64,000 nt of DNA from Dyadobacter sp. CY345 (lineage in GTDB: Bacteria; Bacteroidota; Bacteroidia; Cytophagales; Spirosomataceae). The translations under genes and the position numbers were made by a program. The notes under the pieces are model-generated. The model did not search any database. It was not told where the DNA came from and saw only the letters and a program-made list of their open reading frames with translations. The DNA lies in assembly GCF_021502725.1 (NCBI RefSeq), contig NZ_JAKFFS010000002.1, positions 62,001-126,000 of the forward strand. The letters run 5' to 3'. Of this stretch, positions 1-9,284 are shown in pieces (the stretch's first letter is position 1; the number at the start of each line of letters is the position of its first letter).

Positions 1-2750
1 ACGGAAATGCGATTTCAAGCATTAACCCGGACGATGTTGAAAGTGTTTCGATTCTGAAAGGCCCAAGTGCCGCAGCGCTTTATGGATCAAGAGCCGGTAG
101 CGGTGTTGTCTTGATTACAACAAAAAGTGGCAGCAAAGCGAAGAAAATGACGGTGTCTATAACTTCAAATACTGTGTTTGATAAGCCTTATCGTTTTTTG
201 AAAATGCATTCAAAATTTGCAACCGGGATTTTACCTTTTACACCTGATAATAATCCATATCCGGGCGGAGTTTTGCAGATAGATGAAGGTTCGGCAGGAG
301 GCGTGGGCCCGGAACTGGATAAAGGTTATAAGGCAATTCAATGGAACAGCCCGCTTGATGCAGATGGAAATCCAGTCGCGACGGAACTGGTATCACATCC
401 TAACAATGTGAAGAATTTTGTCCAAACTGGGATTACCACGACAAACGGCGTTTCTATTGCGAACAATACGGAATCGATTACTTATCGCCTTTCTTATTCC
501 AATATGACCAATCGCGGTATCGTCCCGAATTCTGATTTGTTTCGTAATTCTTTGAACGTGAGTACTTCGCTGAAAGCAAGTAAAAAACTGACGATCAGTA
601 CAAACCTTGATTTTAGCAGAAACAATTCGAATAACCGTCCATCGGGAAACCGCGGAACGAATCCTTTGCAATGGGCTTACGCAGTTTCTCCGCATATTGA
701 CATTCGGGACCTGAAAAATTATTGGGTTCCCGGACAGGAAGGTTTACAGCAATTATCCCAGGCGCAGGGCGATTACAATAACCCATACTTTTTAGCTTAT
801 GAGGTAAACAACAGCTTTGTCCGTGATCGTGTTTTTGGAAACCTTAAAGCTGATTTGCAAATCACTCCGCATTTAAGTTTGATGGCCCGGTATGCTCTGG
901 ATACTTACAATGAGCAGCGGGAGACAAAAATCGGAAATAGTTATACCAATGATTCAAGAGGCGGATATGGTATTATTGATTTGAAGCGGTTCGAGCGTAA
1001 TGCGGATTTCCTCGCTACTTATAAAAGAGATATCAGTGATTTTAGTTTATCTTTTTCAGCCGGGGGAAATACACGTTACCAAACAAATACAGATGTCAAT
1101 AACGCTACGAAAAACGGTGCCGGTCTTATCATTCCCGGGTTGTTTACGATCGCTAACATTGCTCCTGCAAATCTTCGCTATGATAGTTATTTTTCTGAAA
1201 AAGCTGTTTTCAGCGTATATGGTCTGGCGAACTTCGGTTACCGCGATATGATTTTCCTTGACGTTACAGCGCGTAACGATTGGTCAAGCACGCTTCCGAA
1301 AGAAAACCGTTCCTATTTTTATCCGTCCGCGTCACTTAGTATTTTGTTAAACGAAATGATTCCTGTCTCTGAACAGATCAGCTTGTTTAAATTAAGAGGT
1401 GGTGCAGCGCAAGTTGGAAAGGATACCAATCCTTATAGTTTGTTTGCAACATTGGAGAATGCCGGTGCGTGGGACGGAGTTCCGCGTCTGTCAAAATCAG
1501 GTAAGATTTTGCTTCCTGATCTGAAACCGGAAATAGCAACGTCTTATGAAGCAGGTGTGGATTTGAATATGTTCCATAATAAATTACGTTTTGCCGGAAC
1601 ATATTATCAGGTTGAAAACAGAAATCAGATCATTCCGACAACCTTGCCGGGATCGAGTGGATTTACTTCTAAAAACATCAATGCAGGTTTGTTGGTAAGT
1701 AAGGGCGTTGAGCTTTCGCTGGGAGGAACACCTTTGGATAAAAACGGATGGCGCTGGGATATAACGGCCAACTGGTCGCGTAACCGGACTACAATCAAAG
1801 AATTGTCTGACGGATTGGAATTTTACGATTTGTGGGCAGACGCCAAAGGTGGTGCACGAACATATGTGGGCGAACAAATCGGAGATTTGTATGATGCAGA
1901 AGTTGTCACTGTTACGGATAAATCTTCAAAATATTTCGGATATCCGATCCTCGACAGTGATGGTTCGTGGCAAAGTGTGAGTTACTCAAACACCCGAAAC
2001 AAGATCGGAAATTTTAATCCTGATTTTATACTGGGTATGCAAACATCACTTACTTACAAAGGATTTAGCTTGAACATGACCTTCGACTGGAGAAATGGCG
2101 GAAATTTTGTTTCTCAGACTTACCGTTATGCTGAGTCAGATTTGCGGTCTGAGAGATTCCTGGATCAGTTGATAAACCCGAACGGACTTTCAGGAGATGC
2201 CCTTGCCAATATGCTGACTTCTGATCCTGACAAGTATATAAAAATCAGCGGCAACCGTTTTCCAATCGTCGGTGGCCCGACCGCTGAATATGGTGGATTT
2301 CCTTACGAATATGGAGGGAATACCTACAATTATGCAGTATTCAATCCGGGTGTGATCGCAACGTATGACGAGGGCGGAAATATTACAGGTTACACTGAAA
2401 ACCTTGGCGGAAAAGACACGAAATATATTCCTTATGGCGATAATTATCCATGGAGTTTTATGCGCGCGGCAACTTTTGACGCGTCGTTTATTAAACTACG
2501 TGAGGTTTCTCTTGGATATGATCTTCCAGCCAGTTTTGTGAAAAAGATCGGAGTCCAGGCTGCCAACGTTTCGGTATACAGCCGTAACATTATGTTATGG
2601 ACAAAAGCCAAAATTGGTATTGATCCTGAAACGGCGTTCCAGCAGGAATCATCTGCGCAGGCAGGAACGCAGTTCCGTCAGGGAATTGAACGGTACAATG
2701 TGACGCCATGGGTTATACCTGTTGGTTTTAAACTTGGACTAACTTTCTGA
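1..2750 (+). CDS. SusC/RagA-type TonB-dependent outer-membrane receptor, 5' end outside the window
   Basis: This is the 3' portion of a SusC-like receptor that forms the TonB-dependent outer-membrane channel of a nutrient uptake pair. The reading frame is open from base 3, so the start lies upstream. The first residues belong to the end of the plug domain, with the hallmark segments ILKGPSAAALYGSRAG and GVVLITTKSG. The remaining roughly 870 residues look like a 22-strand barrel, ending in the usual C-terminal aromatic residue (GLTF). Family members are about 1000-1100 residues, so about 150-200 residues (signal peptide, CarboxypepD_reg-like domain, most of the plug) are missing. A SusD-like lipoprotein gene follows after 33 bp, as expected for a SusCD pair. 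The substrate cannot be read from the sequence. A TTG at 111 is only an internal codon, not a start. Confidence 0.95.
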   Translation, partial: GNAISSINPDDVESVSILKGPSAAALYGSRAGSGVVLITTKSGSKAKKMTVSITSNTVFDKPYRFLKMHSKFATGILPFTPDNNPYPGGVLQIDEGSAGGVGPELDKGYKAIQWNSPLDADGNPVATELVSHPNNVKNFVQTGITTTNGVSIANNTESITYRLSYSNMTNRGIVPNSDLFRNSLNVSTSLKASKKLTISTNLDFSRNNSNNRPSGNRGTNPLQWAYAVSPHIDIRDLKNYWVPGQEGLQQLSQAQGDYNNPYFLAYEVNNSFVRDRVFGNLKADLQITPHLSLMARYALDTYNEQRETKIGNSYTNDSRGGYGIIDLKRFERNADFLATYKRDISDFSLSFSAGGNTRYQTNTDVNNATKNGAGLIIPGLFTIANIAPANLRYDSYFSEKAVFSVYGLANFGYRDMIFLDVTARNDWSSTLPKENRSYFYPSASLSILLNEMIPVSEQISLFKLRGGAAQVGKDTNPYSLFATLENAGAWDGVPRLSKSGKILLPDLKPEIATSYEAGVDLNMFHNKLRFAGTYYQVENRNQIIPTTLPGSSGFTSKNINAGLLVSKGVELSLGGTPLDKNGWRWDITANWSRNRTTIKELSDGLEFYDLWADAKGGARTYVGEQIGDLYDAEVVTVTDKSSKYFGYPILDSDGSWQSVSYSNTRNKIGNFNPDFILGMQTSLTYKGFSLNMTFDWRNGGNFVSQTYRYAESDLRSERFLDQLINPNGLSGDALANMLTSDPDKYIKISGNRFPIVGGPTAEYGGFPYEYGGNTYNYAVFNPGVIATYDEGGNITGYTENLGGKDTKYIPYGDNYPWSFMRAATFDASFIKLREVSLGYDLPASFVKKIGVQAANVSVYSRNIMLWTKAKIGIDPETAFQQESSAQAGTQFRQGIERYNVTPWVIPVGFKLGLTF

Positions 2751-2783
2751 TAATCAAAACACAATTGTTTTAAAAATATCAAT

Positions 2784-4427
2784 ATGAAACTTATTAGCAA
2801 AAAAATAATAGCGTTCTCCTTACTTTTCTGCGGGCTTACATTTTCTTGTAAGGATCTGACGGAATTGAACGAGAATCCGAATGGAGTTGGACCTGAATCG
2901 GTAAACCCAAATCTTATTATGCCAACGGTCTTGACCGAAGCGGCCAGGACTTATGTAGAACTTGGTTATCAGGATATTGCCGGCGTTGTACAGCATACGC
3001 AGAAGGACGCTTGGTCAAGCGGACACAATGATTATGATTGGGGCGGCGACCAAAGCTGGAACCGTTACTATGACGTTTTAAGAAATAACGATTTGCTTTA
3101 TAACAGAGCTGTCGAGATGAAACTGGAATTTCACCAGGGCGTTGCGCTGGTCATGAAATCGTTTATGTTCGGCCTGATCACGGATTTGTGGGGCGACGCT
3201 CCTTATACCAATGCGTTAAAAGGTGAACTGGGAAGTACTGCTGATATCAAACCTGTTTTTGATGACCAGTCGGTAATTTATGCAGGCATCATTGCCGATC
3301 TTGAAAAAGCAAATACCTTGTTGTCAAAATCAAAAAGTGAGTATTCCGGTATTGTTGATAATGTCGACGTTTATTACAGCGGTGATCCTGTAAAATGGAG
3401 AAAAATGGCCAATTCGCTGCTTTTAAGATATTACATGCGTATTTCTGCTAAACAACCTGACATTGCAAAAGCAGGAATTGAAAAAATAGCAGCGAGTGCT
3501 GATAAATATCCGATCATTTCGGTAAACACAGACGATGCCACGATGGGTTTTGCCGGAAATAGCGAAGGTGATTCCTGGCCTGCTGATACAGTTATTGATG
3601 CCAGCGGAAGTAATTACAGAAGATTAAAAATGTGTGCAACTTTCGTAGAAAAACTTCAGGCACTGAAAGATCCGAGACTTGCGATATGGGCAAATAAAGT
3701 TCAGGTTCCGTTGGTCGTTGATGCGACGCTTCCTGCAGGAACGGATAAAATTGTGAATGGAAAAAGAATGCTTTCTCCCGATAAAGTGGGAAGCGCGCAA
3801 ATCGATACAGATCCGGAATATGTCGGATTGCCACCAAGTTTTTCAGCACTGCCGTCGGCCTATAATCTAAATCCGACTCCGGGGCAAACATCTTATAACC
3901 CGCACGTTTCATTTTTAAATAATATTTACAAATTCGCCAAAGGGCCGTTGTTAAGAGTACGCCTGATTTCTGCCGCGGAAGTTCATTTTATTCTTTCCGA
4001 AGCTGCGTTGAAAGGTTGGTCAGCGGGAAGTGCGAAAACACATTATGAGGAAGCTATCAAAGCTTCTTTCAATACCTGGACCGTTGCCAGTTCTTACGCA
4101 ACTTATATGGCGCAACCGGGTGTTGTTTTTGATAATACGTTGAAGCAAGTGATCGAACAAAAGTGGATTGCAAGCTGGACAGCGGCCACAGAAGCGTGGT
4201 TTGATTACAGAAGAACAGGTTTGCCTGAATTGAAAGCTGGCCCTGCTGCGAAGAGACAAGTTTTGCCTGTGCGGTTCTACTATATGCGTAATGAGATAAA
4301 TATCAACAAAGTCAATGCAGAACAGGCTTTAAGCAAATTACAGATTACCAGTTTCTCGCAAGCAGATAAGGAAAATAGTCCCTGGTCGAAGCAATGGCTG
4401 ATTCAGGGTACCAATAAGCCTTGGTAG
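2784..4427 (+). CDS. SusD/RagB-like nutrient-binding outer-membrane lipoprotein (SusD-like_2 type)
   Basis: The protein has 547 residues. It is the surface lipoprotein that caps the preceding SusC barrel and binds the nutrient. The N-terminus is a lipoprotein signal with a lipobox at LTFSC (lipidated Cys22), followed by the family-typical start ELNENPNGVGPE. Alpha-helical TPR-like segments fill the rest, as in SusD folds. The sequence style (NENPNG start, HTQKDAWSS, TEAWFDYRRTGLP near the C-terminus) resembles the SusD-like_2 branch. In my experience this branch is often found beside peptidases or other non-glycan enzymes, but that is a tendency rather than proof. The gene is 33 bp downstream of SusC and is followed by a strong terminator, so the SusCD pair probably ends its transcript here. 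Confidence 0.93.
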   Translation: MKLISKKIIAFSLLFCGLTFSCKDLTELNENPNGVGPESVNPNLIMPTVLTEAARTYVELGYQDIAGVVQHTQKDAWSSGHNDYDWGGDQSWNRYYDVLRNNDLLYNRAVEMKLEFHQGVALVMKSFMFGLITDLWGDAPYTNALKGELGSTADIKPVFDDQSVIYAGIIADLEKANTLLSKSKSEYSGIVDNVDVYYSGDPVKWRKMANSLLLRYYMRISAKQPDIAKAGIEKIAASADKYPIISVNTDDATMGFAGNSEGDSWPADTVIDASGSNYRRLKMCATFVEKLQALKDPRLAIWANKVQVPLVVDATLPAGTDKIVNGKRMLSPDKVGSAQIDTDPEYVGLPPSFSALPSAYNLNPTPGQTSYNPHVSFLNNIYKFAKGPLLRVRLISAAEVHFILSEAALKGWSAGSAKTHYEEAIKASFNTWTVASSYATYMAQPGVVFDNTLKQVIEQKWIASWTAATEAWFDYRRTGLPELKAGPAAKRQVLPVRFYYMRNEININKVNAEQALSKLQITSFSQADKENSPWSKQWLIQGTNKPW

Positions 4428-4448
4428 TCCTGATGCAATTCTAGTTTA

Positions 4449-4489
4449 AGCAAAAACGGGCCGATCATTGTCGCCCGTTTTTGCTTTTT
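4449..4489 (+). terminator. Rho-independent terminator after the SusCD pair
   Basis: A stem of about 12-13 bp is formed by AGCAAAAACGGGC and GCCCGTTTTTGCT, with a short loop and a following T-run (TTTTTA). It lies 22 bp past the SusD stop codon. It separates the SusCD pair from the downstream hydrolase gene. Confidence 0.85.
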
Positions 4490-4575
4490 AAAATGGCGAC
4501 TGCTGTAATCGTTCTAAATGATCAACCTCAGCTTTTGAAAAAAACAACCATACTGACTTATCAATTAACCTCTGC

Positions 4576-5940
4576 ATGATGAAAAGTAATATTCCAAAAC
4601 TGATTTTTAATATACTGATTTTTTCTTTTTTGTTTGGCGTGAGCGTGAAAGCGCAGGAGCAGATAAAACCAGAAAATGCGCTTCAAAAATATCTTGACAA
4701 TGGAGATAAATCTTTGAAATGGGAGATTAAAGAGACTTTCTTACAAGATGAAAATACATTTTACAACCTGCTCGTTACCTCTCAAAAATGGCGGGAATTT
4801 ACATGGACGCATCAATTGACAATCATCGTTCCAAAGAAAAATAATTATGATGGAGCCCTCTTGTTTATTACCGGCGGGTCCAATAAGGAAGGACTTCCCA
4901 ATTGGAGCAACAAGCGGGACGACAATTTACTCGTCTCTTTAAGTAATGTTGCCAAACAAAATCAGGCCATTGTAGCATTATTAAAACAAACACCCAATCA
5001 ACCATTTTTCGGTGATCTTACCGAGGATGCTTTGATTTCTTACACCTTACACAATTTCAAAAAAGATAAAGACTATACATGGCCGCTGCTTTTCCCAATG
5101 GTGAAAAGTGCTGTGCGTGCAATGGATGTGGTTCAGGAATTTTCTAAGCAGAAATTGAAACATGATATAAATAGATTTGTAGTTTCCGGCGCTTCAAAAA
5201 GAGGATGGACAACCTGGCTCACGGGTGCGAATGACAAAAGAGTCGCAGCGATTGCACCGATGGTAATTGATATCCTGAACATGCCGGTAAGTCTGGATTA
5301 TCAGATTAAATCCTGGGGAGATTACAGCGTCCAGATCGAGGATTATGTAAAACTGGGGATACCTCAAAACAGCAACACGCCGGACGGTTCTGCGATTACC
5401 ACCATGATCGACCCTTATTCCTACCGTTCAAAACTTACAATGCCGAAATTAATCGTGATGGGAACCAATGACGAATACTGGGTTGTAGACAACATCAAAA
5501 ATTATTTAAAAGAGATTCCCGGGAATAATATGCTTCACTATGTACCAAATGCCGGGCATGACCTCGGCGGTGGAAAACAGGCATTGGAAGCCTTGGGGGC
5601 ATTTTTCGGTAATACGCTTACGGGGACGCCATATCCGGTTTGTGAATGGACACAATCGATTGATAAAAAGGGCGTCAACCTTTCTGTAAATGCCTCGGCG
5701 GATCCCTTGGTTGATGTGATTTTATGGTCGGCGGATTCGAAAGATCAGGATATTCGTGATGACAAATGGACTGGAAAAAGTCTGGGAATCAAAAATCAAG
5801 GCAAGGTTAAAGTGAGCCAGGCATTTCCTGCCAGCGGTTTTCGTGCATTTTATATTGATTTAAAATACAAGGATAAAAACGGCGGGACATATACTGAAAG
5901 CACCCGCGTATTTCTAACAAACAGTAAAGAACTGCTTTGA
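4576..5940 (+). CDS. PhoPQ-activated pathogenicity-related (PqaA-like) alpha/beta hydrolase
   Basis: The protein has 454 residues with an N-terminal signal peptide (hydrophobic stretch 8-24, then VKAQEQ), so it is exported. It matches the PqaA-type family, an alpha/beta-hydrolase group of uncertain substrate. Visible features are the oxyanion-side strand GALLFITGG near residue 95, the nucleophile elbow GASKRGW with Ser207, a TNDEYW segment that would carry the acid, and AGHDLGGG that would carry the histidine. The C-terminal 110 residues look like a beta-sandwich extension. ATG codons at 1 and 2 are both possible starts. The phosphatase gene that follows begins 17 bp after this stop, so the two are likely cotranscribed. 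The family name comes from a Salmonella PhoPQ-regulated gene, and no PhoPQ control is implied here. Confidence 0.85.
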   Translation: MMKSNIPKLIFNILIFSFLFGVSVKAQEQIKPENALQKYLDNGDKSLKWEIKETFLQDENTFYNLLVTSQKWREFTWTHQLTIIVPKKNNYDGALLFITGGSNKEGLPNWSNKRDDNLLVSLSNVAKQNQAIVALLKQTPNQPFFGDLTEDALISYTLHNFKKDKDYTWPLLFPMVKSAVRAMDVVQEFSKQKLKHDINRFVVSGASKRGWTTWLTGANDKRVAAIAPMVIDILNMPVSLDYQIKSWGDYSVQIEDYVKLGIPQNSNTPDGSAITTMIDPYSYRSKLTMPKLIVMGTNDEYWVVDNIKNYLKEIPGNNMLHYVPNAGHDLGGGKQALEALGAFFGNTLTGTPYPVCEWTQSIDKKGVNLSVNASADPLVDVILWSADSKDQDIRDDKWTGKSLGIKNQGKVKVSQAFPASGFRAFYIDLKYKDKNGGTYTESTRVFLTNSKELL

Positions 5941-5957
5941 AAAAATTAATATTTAAA

Positions 5958-7745
5958 ATGAAGCTAAATTTTAACCTTAATAATTTGACAGGTTCAATCC
6001 TGCTGATTTTTATTTGCTGTTCGGCAGTAAGGTATCAAACTGCAAATTCCGATACGGTGAAGAACGTGATTGATCATGTTGTAACAAGACTATATCAAGA
6101 TCTTACTGTTCAACAGCTTGACGCTATCAATGATCGTTTTATTCTCAATTTTTTAACGAATGACGAAAAGCGCACACTGGCGACCAAATTCTGGACATTC
6201 GATGTAAATGTTCCAGTTACTGTATCACTGATGAGGCATACCAAACAGTTGGAAATTCCTTTTTGGATTAAAGAGAGCGGCTTTAAGAAAACAGGTTTGA
6301 TCGTAAAAAATGAAGAATATGATTACGAGGTTTGGCAAAAAGATTTTGAGCAGGGGAAAGTTGAACTTGGGATAAATGGTTTTGACAAACATCGTCCTGT
6401 CTATTTTATAAGTGTTGCACCGCAGAAGAAGAGCGAGGAGCTAAAAGTAATGCACGTTTATCCGTCAGACTTTCCATTGTCGGTTATGAAAAAGGGTGCG
6501 TTTACCTACCATGACTGGGACGGTTTGGTTTTGACAGAAGTACCGGCCGAGCTGGACGGGCAGATTCTTTTTACAACCGTTCGTGGACGAGCGCGGGAGG
6601 CTCACCTGGTCGATGCTTTTCGTAAAACTATAACACCTTCGTCGACAAAACCGGATCAGATTTTGCTCACGATAAGTGATGATCCCAAAACGACCATGGA
6701 TATTCAATGGCGGACAAATGGCACTACCGCTGGCGGTATGGTTAAATATTGGAATGAAAATGAGAAAGATACACTGTTGATCGAAGCCTCTTCGGAAAAA
6801 ATGGAGGACAGACTACTGCAAAATGACCGATATATTTTTCGTCATACTTCGAAGCTCAAAAAACTTAAACCAGGGACTGTTTATAATTACAAGGTTGGAT
6901 CTGAAAATGGAGTATGGTCAGATGTTTCTGGTTTTACAACAGAAGATTTATCTAATAATGGATTTTCATTCATTTGGTTTGGCGATACACACAAGTCTGA
7001 GATCTGGGGTGACATGGCTCAAAAGTCATTGAAACGACATCCTGAAATTTCGTTCTTTAATATTGCGGGAGATATTGTAAGCACGGGTCTGCACCGGGAT
7101 GAATGGGATGAACTGTGGCAACATTCCGGCGAAGTTTTTCGATATAAACCGCTAATGCCAATACCGGGAAATCATGATAGCCAGGACGGATTAGGCGCTG
7201 AAATGTATCAAAATATGTTTAGCCTACCAGAAAATGGTCCTAACGGCTTGCCAAAAGAAATGACTTATGCTTTCAATTATCAGAATGCACTGTTTGTCAT
7301 GATCGATGCGACGCTTTCGGTACCTGCACAGACGGCCTGGCTTGAACAAAAACTTAAAACTTCAAAAGCGAAATGGAAATTCGTTTTTTTTCATTTTCCT
7401 CCGTACAATTTTGTAGAGCCTTACGATGAAATCCGCAGGGAGTGGTGTACATTGTTTGATAAATATCATGTGGATATGGTTATGAGCGGGCACATGCACT
7501 ATTATCTCAGAACCAAACCAATGAATAATGGGAAATCAATGAATTCACCTGCAAAAGGTACGATTTACACGATGTCGATAAGTATTCCTGGCAAACAGCC
7601 AGAATGGCCGGCAGAAGACTACGCAGTAAAAAGATATCCGGATGGCCCACTATATCAACACATTTCGATGAAAGGAAACAAGTTGACATATAAATGTCTG
7701 AATCCTGATGGTGTTGTGAAGGATGCTTTTGAGATAGTTAAGTAA
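5958..7745 (+). CDS. Purple-acid-phosphatase-like metallophosphoesterase with FN3-like domain
   Basis: This is an exported calcineurin-type phosphoesterase of 595 residues. The catalytic metal motifs appear in order: GDTH (Asp343), AGD about 30 residues later, GNHD (405-407), a histidine in FFHFPPYN, and GHMH (His512, His514). A fibronectin-III-like domain precedes it, starting around LLTISDDPKTTMDIQWRT, as in plant-type purple acid phosphatases. About 200 residues before that, containing TFDVNVPVTV and a probable beta-sandwich, are unassigned. The N-terminus has a hydrophobic signal ending near ICCSA, possibly a lipobox. I chose the ATG at 5958. A TTG at 5937 overlapping the previous stop would add seven residues ahead of the signal and is less likely. 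It should release phosphate from an external ester. The perfect hairpin downstream ends the transcript. Confidence 0.87.
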   Translation: MKLNFNLNNLTGSILLIFICCSAVRYQTANSDTVKNVIDHVVTRLYQDLTVQQLDAINDRFILNFLTNDEKRTLATKFWTFDVNVPVTVSLMRHTKQLEIPFWIKESGFKKTGLIVKNEEYDYEVWQKDFEQGKVELGINGFDKHRPVYFISVAPQKKSEELKVMHVYPSDFPLSVMKKGAFTYHDWDGLVLTEVPAELDGQILFTTVRGRAREAHLVDAFRKTITPSSTKPDQILLTISDDPKTTMDIQWRTNGTTAGGMVKYWNENEKDTLLIEASSEKMEDRLLQNDRYIFRHTSKLKKLKPGTVYNYKVGSENGVWSDVSGFTTEDLSNNGFSFIWFGDTHKSEIWGDMAQKSLKRHPEISFFNIAGDIVSTGLHRDEWDELWQHSGEVFRYKPLMPIPGNHDSQDGLGAEMYQNMFSLPENGPNGLPKEMTYAFNYQNALFVMIDATLSVPAQTAWLEQKLKTSKAKWKFVFFHFPPYNFVEPYDEIRREWCTLFDKYHVDMVMSGHMHYYLRTKPMNNGKSMNSPAKGTIYTMSISIPGKQPEWPAEDYAVKRYPDGPLYQHISMKGNKLTYKCLNPDGVVKDAFEIVK

Positions 7746-7757
7746 CCTGATTATTAC

Positions 7758-7797
7758 AATACAATAAAGACAAAGGGAATTTTGTCTTTATTGTATT
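7758..7797. terminator. Bidirectional terminator, perfect 17-bp stem
   Basis: The arms 7758-7774 and 7781-7797 are perfect inverted repeats around a 6-nt loop (GGGAAT). The element sits between the convergent phosphatase gene and the minus-strand small-protein group. AT-rich ends on both sides let it serve both strands. Confidence 0.8.
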
Positions 7798-7865
7798 TTG
7801 GTTAGTTAGTGCCGAATTGTTTCAGTCAACAATAAGACTAAAATCTGCTCGTAAAGAATTATTAA

Positions 7866-8504
7866 TCATGGCAGTCCTTGTCGAAAACTTCGTCGCTCGA
7901 TTTCCATGCTGATAAACTTTCTTTTCTTTTTAAACTTGTTCTGAAATGCTAGCAATGGAATTCCAAGCGTTCCTGTAAATATCCCGCCCCTCAAAAATTC
8001 ATGAGCTTGGTCGGAATTAAAAATGGTGGCAATTCCATGGCCAAACAGTACAGAACCAGTGACAATGGAAGTAATACCCAAAAATAGTGTGGTACCGGAA
8101 ATATTCTGATAGCGTTTCTGTTCTGCAAACAATTTCTGATCTGGCCATTGCGCTATCGATTTTTGAAATGGCGTTGCCACAACCATTTTGTAATATTTTA
8201 AATCCGTTTGATCAGGTATTGTTTTATCCTGATATTGCGCAAAATTCAGGAATTCTTCTGTTTCTCCATTTCCATAAAATACCTTCAAAATTTGCGCTTT
8301 TGACATCAAACGGATTATCCCGTTGTCTGCTTCTTTATACTTTATTTCAGTAAGCCCCACTTCCAGAATGTTAACGGTTAGTGTGTCTTTTTTTACCGTA
8401 ACAATTCTATCTGCATTTCTTTGCTGACCTATGGCTGGAAAACTAGCAATCGCAATTAATACCATGAAGGTAAAATTCGATTTTATACAACTTTTGAAAT
8501 GCAT
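7866..8504 (-). CDS. Hypothetical exported membrane-anchored protein, paralogue of its upstream neighbour
   Basis: The protein has 212 residues and no assignable function. An N-terminal signal peptide ends near SFPAIGQQ. A beta-rich domain follows with the pattern ADRIVTVKKDTLTVNI, IKYKEADNG, and VFYGNGETEEF. The same layout occurs in the upstream gene (DLIIKKDSTKIEG, VQYKKASDPNG, INYGNGETQTF), so the two are diverged tandem duplicates. The pattern of a KKD strand, a YKK strand and an xYGNGE strand is common in secreted Bacteroidota proteins of unknown role. The middle contains two hydrophobic stretches (TLFLGITSIVTGSVLFGHGIA and ILTGTLGIPLLAF-like), followed by a basic tail (KKKRK). It starts 4 bp after the stop of the upstream gene, so an operon is nearly certain. 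Confidence 0.75.
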   Translation of the reverse strand: MHFKSCIKSNFTFMVLIAIASFPAIGQQRNADRIVTVKKDTLTVNILEVGLTEIKYKEADNGIIRLMSKAQILKVFYGNGETEEFLNFAQYQDKTIPDQTDLKYYKMVVATPFQKSIAQWPDQKLFAEQKRYQNISGTTLFLGITSIVTGSVLFGHGIATIFNSDQAHEFLRGGIFTGTLGIPLLAFQNKFKKKRKFISMEIERRSFRQGLP

Positions 8505-8508
8505 ACAA

Positions 8509-9264
8509 TCAGAAATTTAGAGAAATAGACAATGAGCCGCTTCTGTTAAAGGGATTATAGCCAGGACAGATTTTAACATTAGAAATTGGTTCTTTTCGTT
8601 TAATCAGCTCTTCTTCGATAAGGATCATATTTCTGCTGTATTTTTTAGAAGTTGCAGTGCCAGCGATACCTACAACAAGCCCGGTTATGGCACCGCTAAC
8701 AATTAAAGGAATGCCAATGTCCCTGTTTATGCTATTGTAGCGATAGCCATAAGGATCTTTCCGGCTACCGCTGATGACCAGGGCAATCCCGGTTATAGAA
8801 GCTGCGCCGCCTAACACACCAAAGATGATTGCAGCAGCTTTTGAAGATTTGGATCTGTCCTGATAAAATCGGTACGCGCCTTTCAAATCTTGCGGACGCC
8901 AAATGCTCAGATTGTCAACGAAATCTCTTTGAATCCACGGATTGGTTGGGTAGTAAATCACCGTACCGGTATTATTGTCTAATAAAACATTTGGTTGGGA
9001 AGGAAATGTCTGTGTTTCGCCGTTCCCATAATTGATAATGGCGATATCTGATTTAAGGATATGGAACGTTGGTCCATTCGGGTCACTGGCTTTTTTATAC
9101 TGTACAATCCGTTCTTCGACAACCAGAATTTTACCCTCAATTTTGGTGCTGTCTTTTTTGATGATCAGGTCATTATGACGGACTTGGCCAAATGTGCTGT
9201 TAAGTGCGGTGAGGATAATTAATGAAATAGTGAAAATTCTAGTTTTCAGGGATAAAACATTCAT
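8509..9264 (-). CDS. Hypothetical exported membrane-anchored protein, paralogue of its downstream neighbour
   Basis: The protein has 251 residues and no assignable function. A signal peptide ends near NSTFGQVR. The N-terminal beta domain carries DLIIKKDSTKIEG, VQYKKASDPNGP, and INYGNGETQTF. Two transmembrane-like stretches follow (about 145-165, rich in Gly/Ala, and about 185-205, IPLIVSGAITGLVVGIAG). The protein therefore probably sits in a membrane with its folded domain in the periplasm or at the surface. The C-terminus (SGSLSISLNF) ends in an aromatic residue. It shares its architecture with the gene that follows 4 bp downstream, and it starts 20 bp after the lipoprotein gene upstream. 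Sensing or scaffold roles are possible, but nothing in the sequence decides between them. Confidence 0.75.
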   Translation of the reverse strand: MNVLSLKTRIFTISLIILTALNSTFGQVRHNDLIIKKDSTKIEGKILVVEERIVQYKKASDPNGPTFHILKSDIAIINYGNGETQTFPSQPNVLLDNNTGTVIYYPTNPWIQRDFVDNLSIWRPQDLKGAYRFYQDRSKSSKAAAIIFGVLGGAASITGIALVISGSRKDPYGYRYNSINRDIGIPLIVSGAITGLVVGIAGTATSKKYSRNMILIEEELIKRKEPISNVKICPGYNPFNRSGSLSISLNF

Positions 9265-9284
9265 GGAAAGTTAAGTTAGGCTGG

